This document shows, one piece after another, positions 59,705 to 64,000 of a stretch of 64,000 bases of DNA. The notes beneath the pieces are model-generated. The model was not told where the DNA came from and did no database searches. It saw nothing but the letters and a program-made list of their open reading frames with translations. The stretch comes from Owenia fusiformis (lineage: Eukaryota; Annelida; Polychaeta; Sabellida; Oweniidae): assembly GCA_903813345.2 (NCBI GenBank), contig CAIIXF020000005.1, forward strand, positions 27,533,375-27,597,374, in the 5' to 3' direction. Every line of letters starts with the position of its first letter. Positions within the stretch are counted from its first letter, which is position 1. Both the position numbers and the translations under genes were made by a program.

Positions 59705-62201
59705 TTAATTTGCTTTTACAGGTTCATCCAGCTTTGGGGGTTTTGGGTTACGAAGAAAGCGTTCTAGTTTGTCCATACAGGCATCCTGATAGTCATGGAT
59801 CCACCTGGAAATAAAAATGACATAAACATATCTCGCTTAATCTACCTAGAAAGACCATCTAATAATTGATCATGTCTTTAAAAGAAAAGGATTGTTCCAA
59901 AGGAATAGTAAGATTAATATTTTCCACTAATTAATAAATGAATAACTATTGAAGATCATAGCTGTTACATTTTGCAGAGATTTTGCCCCCTTTCATAAAA
60001 GGGGTTCAACAGGGATGTACTTTGCATCAAACTCTCCTTCAGAGGTTATATTCAAATACATGTACAGTAAAACCTGTCGACGTGGAAATCATCTAGTACC
60101 CCCTAAAAGTGTCCATTTGGGAGGTGTTCCACTTATAGAGGCTCATTTTAGGACTCTGAAAAGTGTTCCACTAACAGAGGTGTCCTCTACTAGAGGTGTT
60201 CCCCTTTACAGGTTTCACTGTACATATTTCATTGAGGCCATCATATGGCCTTACCACACAACCTAACAGACTCAACTGAATAGCAGTTGCTTGTGGCCAC
60301 AGCAAAGGAGCCATAACTGTATCCCATATACTGTATTTGCCTGTAATTTGGGGCTATTTAATATGGCGATTTTTATTTTTGGGCCAATTGGCATCTATTT
60401 AATTTGGCGGTTTTGAAGTGTCCCCGACATGCTCCTGTCCGACAAAATTCAAAATACTCATTGTCAGTGTTGTTGATAAAAAATTTCTTCAATATTTCTT
60501 GTTGTTCATATAAATTCTTCAATACTTCTTTTTGTTTCTATCAATTTAAATGGCCAGGCCATCTTGGTATCTTTCTTATAACTGAAAATGCACCGAACAA
60601 AAAACATGTCAAATTCCCGGGGGTTTTGGCGACTATTCAATTTGGCTGTTTTTATTCACCAAAATTTGCCAATTTAAAATGCTTGCCAATTAAAGACAAA
60701 TACAGCATCGTCTTGATGGAGAAGCCTTTAGGCACAATAACATCCCATTTGAACTATATACCTCAAATCATAATATAATATAAGGCACGGTGCATTACAT
60801 ACTTGACACCATTGAAGAATGAGACATTACGCATATCCTCTGGAATACTATCGAGAGGTGGCCATTTAAACTGGTGCAGTATGGGTACTATGTTACACTG
60901 AGACTGGAGTGCAGTTGTGATCTCCTGAAATATAAATTAGAAAAAACATTACACAAGTTCAAATACCAGTGCTGTTGAAAAATTCAATCTAATTCAGATT
61001 GATATCAGGTCCCTTTATTCTTTGTTCATATGAGCTAGCAGAGATGAAACCATTTACATTTAATTTTGGCCCAAAATCACTGTAAGTGCACAAAATGATG
61101 CATGATTTTGAAAGAATTCTTTGGCAGGGGGGCTCTAACCCCCTCTGGCTACCCCCTTGCCTGCCATTCTCATAAAAGGGCTATATGCATTATACATGAA
61201 CTGTGCAACTCTCCACTTCAATATGGAAAAACCTACCTACCTTATGTACCCAATCCTTGCTCTCAGTATCCCCTATACACCTGTCTAAGGCTGAGTCAGA
61301 GAGCACCAGAACAAAACTTTTAGCACGACGAACATTGTTGAGTAGATTATTATCAAACTGGCCAGCTTCTAGTTTTTCCACATCAATAAACACTGAAAAT
61401 CCCCTCAATTGTAGATGCACCTTCAGTAAACTAAAAAACACAAGAATAGCGCATAAAATATAATCAGAGTACAAAAAGCATAGAGTACACTAGTCTGGCA
61501 AAATCACTTTAAAGATCAAGTCATATCACAATCCTCATTAAATTCTCAGTCTGACACAAATTCTAAGTTAGCTTTCGTAGTAGAAATCAACATTTCAAAT
61601 CTATTTCATTTTTGTTAACTTCACAAGGCAGATGACAAACAGACACCGAATGCCAACCACCAAACACTTGGAGACTACAACAAACGCTTGGAGACTATAA
61701 TGTCATCACTTGTGGTGGTGACATGAAAATATTCAGTAAAACATGTCTAATCTGAATGCCATTATGACTGACCAAAACTCTTTGGATTAGCAGGTTTTCT
61801 CATTTCTCATTCTTTATTAAAGTGAGTCAATGAGAGAAATTTGGGACTGAGAAAAAGTGGTCACAATGAGAGGTGTTCATATTGGAAAGGTGCATGGATA
61901 AACAGGTTTCACTGTTCATACATGTATGAATCTGTAAATCAAAGTTTCTGTAACGTTATTCCTTTTAAATTATTGTACCAACCTAGCGAGTTGTGAGCCT
62001 GTGGACCTCCTATAGCTGATGAAGACATCAAGTGATTTCTCTGTGGCATCGAGTACTGGAGAACCGGAGATTGAGGCCAAGCTACGCGTCCTGCTAAATG
62101 TATGGGAAGTACTGCGGGAGAATGCATTACCACCTGAAAGAGAAGTGGTTTCACTCATCATATACATTGTTGAATTGCTTGAAAGAGCAGCCTCTGTTAT
62201 C
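59705..62201 (-). CDS. SARM1: SARM1, last four coding exons with complete TIR NADase domain (5' part outside window)
   Basis: Minus-strand exons in transcript order: 62201-61983, 61430-61241, 60924-60803, 59804-59705, with phases joining correctly (2, 0, 2). The product begins in the end of the second SAM domain (ITEAAL), then [87 protein letters not shown] and a short tail ending VKAN. SARM1 cleaves NAD+ and drives axon degeneration and innate responses. The catalytic Glu (E642 in human) is the first codon of the 60924 exon, and the SYRR and DWVHK residues around the active site are kept. The residue matching human Cys635 is Ser. No ARM or SAM exon was found up to 64000, so the next intron exceeds 1.8 kb. 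Confidence 0.92.
60065..60221. mobile_element. Small MITE with CAGTAAAACCTGTC / ACAGGTTTCACTG ends in the last SARM1 intron
   Basis: Inverted termini with TA on both sides and an interior of AGGTGTTCCACT-type words. A related copy is at 61734-61915, and a single end at about 58631. Confidence 0.55.
60331..60705. mobile_element. MITE with CTGTATTTGCC / GACAAATACAG ends in the last SARM1 intron
   Basis: The left CTGTATTTGCCTGTAATTTG and right ..CCAATTAAAGACAAATACAG are imperfect inverted repeats. The interior repeats AATTTGGC words in both orientations. A 124-codon open frame inside has no domain and is not called as a gene. Confidence 0.5.
61734..61915. mobile_element. Second CAGTAAAAC../..GTTTCACTG MITE, in an internal SARM1 intron
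   Basis: CAGTAAAACATGTCTAATC at the left and ACAGGTTTCACTG at the right, with GAGGTGTTCATATTGG inside. It is the same family as 60065-60221. No clear target duplication. Confidence 0.5.
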
Positions 62202-63039
62202 CTATAGAAACATATGTAAACAAAGAAAAATTATAAAAGTAGAATGTCTACATGTCTGAAAATCAGTTATTATTGAATTTATGTATCAAAAAAAGTTAAA
62301 AAAATGTCATGACTTCTGAGACACTCTGTATTTCAAAGATCAATCCAGTTATTTTTCAGTGTTTTATATCAGGCAACATCAAGTGGTGGTACCACATTTT
62401 CACCTCCCAGTTTTATATAAAGATCATTATTTTAAATGGGCACCCTGATCTTATCACTCTGTTATAATAGCAGCACTCGGATTCACAAATCCAGATTGTG
62501 AAAGTTTTTCCATCACTCAATTTTAATATATTGTAGAGAACACATAATATAACACAAAGATAAACTCTCCAAACTGCTAGTGTTAACAATTCAAAACTTG
62601 GTGTTAGCCCAAGCAAATTAAAAGCTTTTATTCACAACAAACTTACGCTTTTTTGGCTCTGTTTACATTGCATGGAAAAGAATTTTTGAATGAATTATTT
62701 GAACCTGTTTACTTTGAAAATAGATACATTTTGAATTCATCATTCAAAAGTTTCTTCGCTCTTATTTACTTGAAATAAATCTTGAATTACTTTTTAACAT
62801 TTCTTAAGCCATGTTAATATTGAATTGTAAAAATCAATTTATATACCACTTTAAAATAGCAAACAGGGAGTACTGTTAAGATTTTCGGACAGAAAATCCA
62901 AAATTAAAAGAATTGCAACCATTTCGAGCTGAGTGGTCATTTTGAAAACACTCCTCTTGAAAGCAGAGGTCATCTTAAGAACATTTCAGTCAATAACAAA
63001 ATCGAAATTTAAACGACTACCACTATTATATTTGAGTTA

Positions 63040-63177
63040 TTAGGGAGTTTAAGCTTGCACATAAAATCGAAACACCAACTTATACATATGACCAATCGCC
63101 CATATAAATGCATCGCTTAAATATTTTCCTTTCACGGTTAGGTTGTGAAAAACATTGCAAGCTAAAACTCCCTTTTA
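63040..63177. mobile_element. TTAGGGAGTTTAAGC MITE in the SARM1 intron
   Basis: It starts TTAGGGAGTTTAAGCTTGCA and ends near AAACTCCCTTTTAA. It matches, in inverted orientation, the MITE found downstream of genes 2-4. Confidence 0.65.
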
Positions 63178-63344
63178 ACCAGACGGCTGGATAAATCATG
63201 AAGCTTCTTTTATTGGAGTAATATAACATGACAACTTGAATCTAACATGCAGGTTCAATAACCCTTAGCACATGCATACAGTACTGAATAAAACCCTTGA
63301 TAACAACTCCATTATGAGAACATATCAAATACTTGATGAATTCA

Positions 63345-63620
63345 TGACATGCCTGGATTATTAACCAATGACATGCCTGGTAAACTGATGACATGCCTTT
63401 ATAGTGAAGATATGCCTTGATAGATATGCCTCTATGGCCTGATGACTTTCTTTGATGGACTGATGATTCGTTGCATTAAACTCAAGACATTGTTGGAATG
63501 GGAACATGCCTTAGAGAGTTGGAATGGAAACATGCCTTGGTGGATAAACTGGAGCAGACACGCCTCAAATATCCATGGACTAAACAAGACATGACTTGAC
63601 ATATTAAAGACATGCTTCAA
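63345..63620. repeat. Degenerate repeat of ACATGCC(T) words
   Basis: GACATGCCTGG, GACATGCCTTT, GATATGCCTTGAT, AACATGCCTTAG, AACATGCCTTGG and similar words recur at irregular 15-50 bp spacing. It is a decayed minisatellite. Confidence 0.5.
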
Positions 63621-64000
63621 TGTAACAAATCATGCTGCTTTACCAGGGACCCCCAGACAGCTGCGCAAACTGGATGTGCTGCGAGATCTAAATGCAACTC
63701 GACTGTGTTTGGCTATAAGTTCAATTTATAATCAATTTAATGTATAATTCAAGAAGTATCAATTTGCTTCAGGTCATGGAATGATATCTTACAAGTCAAA
63801 AGATGAAAAATTGCCATTCTGATACTCATAGCATCTTTCTGTTTCACCGGAAGCTTCTCAAGGCTGAGAAGAAATAAGATGCCATCGTTAATCATGATGA
63901 AAAATTGCATAAAATTCTGGTAGTGAAAGAAAAACCTATATATAATATTGGATACTCGTATAAACGCTTTTATTGGGATTTTTCTGATTTTGCTTTTTTG

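Larger units (their letters stand above)
62202..64000. other. SARM1 intron (minus strand), no exon recognised
   Basis: The acceptor for the exon at 62201 is CTATAG, so the preceding exon should end in phase 2 within the second SAM domain. No fitting exon was found. The stretch holds a TTAGGGAGTTTAAGC MITE (63040-63177) and a degenerate ACATGCC-type repeat (63345-63620). Confidence 0.55.

Noticed and set aside
60404-60778. 124-codon open frame in the last SARM1 intron
   Set aside because: It spans the MITE at 60331-60705 and shows no domain.
63668-63711. Another possible small minus-strand exon (ISQHIQFAQLSGG) with good splice sites and a fitting phase
   Set aside because: It is only 44 nt long and does not resemble the SAM-domain sequence expected just before ITEAAL. 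It would also skip most of the SAM domain.
63793-63863. Possible upstream SARM1 exon on the minus strand (SLEKLPVKQKDAM..., with CAG acceptor and GTAAGA donor)
   Set aside because: It ends in phase 1, while the next exon at 62201 needs phase 2, and the residues do not match a SARM1 SAM domain convincingly.

Overview
This is an AT-rich, intron-rich, repeat-dense animal nuclear window. Spliced genes have GT..AG introns, TA-flanked mariner-type elements are common, and a SARM1 gene of metazoan type is present. It looks like a marine invertebrate, possibly lophotrochozoan, but the sequence alone does not fix the phylum. All exon joins given here were read by eye from splice sites, phases and homology between paralogues.

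Layout. At 209-727 (+) lie the last two exons of a C2-domain protein. Positions 728-6100 are intergenic and full of decayed DNA transposons. From 6102 to 51035 (+) there are four tandem paralogues of a secreted protein with THREE olfactomedin (OLF) domains: gene 1 (6102-16433, 1100 aa) and genes 2, 3 and 4 (19359-27282, 31828-39138, 43686-51035, each 1022 aa). All four have ten coding exons: a signal peptide split over exons 1 and 2, a helical N-terminal region in exons 3 and 4, a Pro/Thr/Cys-rich stalk at the end of exon 4, then three two-exon OLF cassettes bounded by phase-1 introns. Genes 2-4 sit in tandem segmental duplications of about 12-14.5 kb (about 17000-29775, 29776-41851, 41852-56420). 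Each unit carries a mariner-like element upstream, a 50-bp minisatellite in intron 1, and a downstream block with a tRNA-derived SINE. Transposon insertions private to one unit, or shared by two, give a relative history: units 3 and 4 are sisters.

From 56420 to 59700 there is no gene, but there is an 852-bp near-perfect palindrome with a 5-bp target duplication. At 59705-62201 (-) are the last four coding exons of SARM1, covering the whole TIR NADase domain. The rest of that gene lies beyond the window.

The observation most worth testing is intron 8 of genes 2-4. It is open in the frame of exon 8 in all three copies, and every length difference between copies is a multiple of three. Other introns of the same genes do not behave this way. 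This suggests a retained-intron isoform with two OLF domains and a hydrophobic tail.
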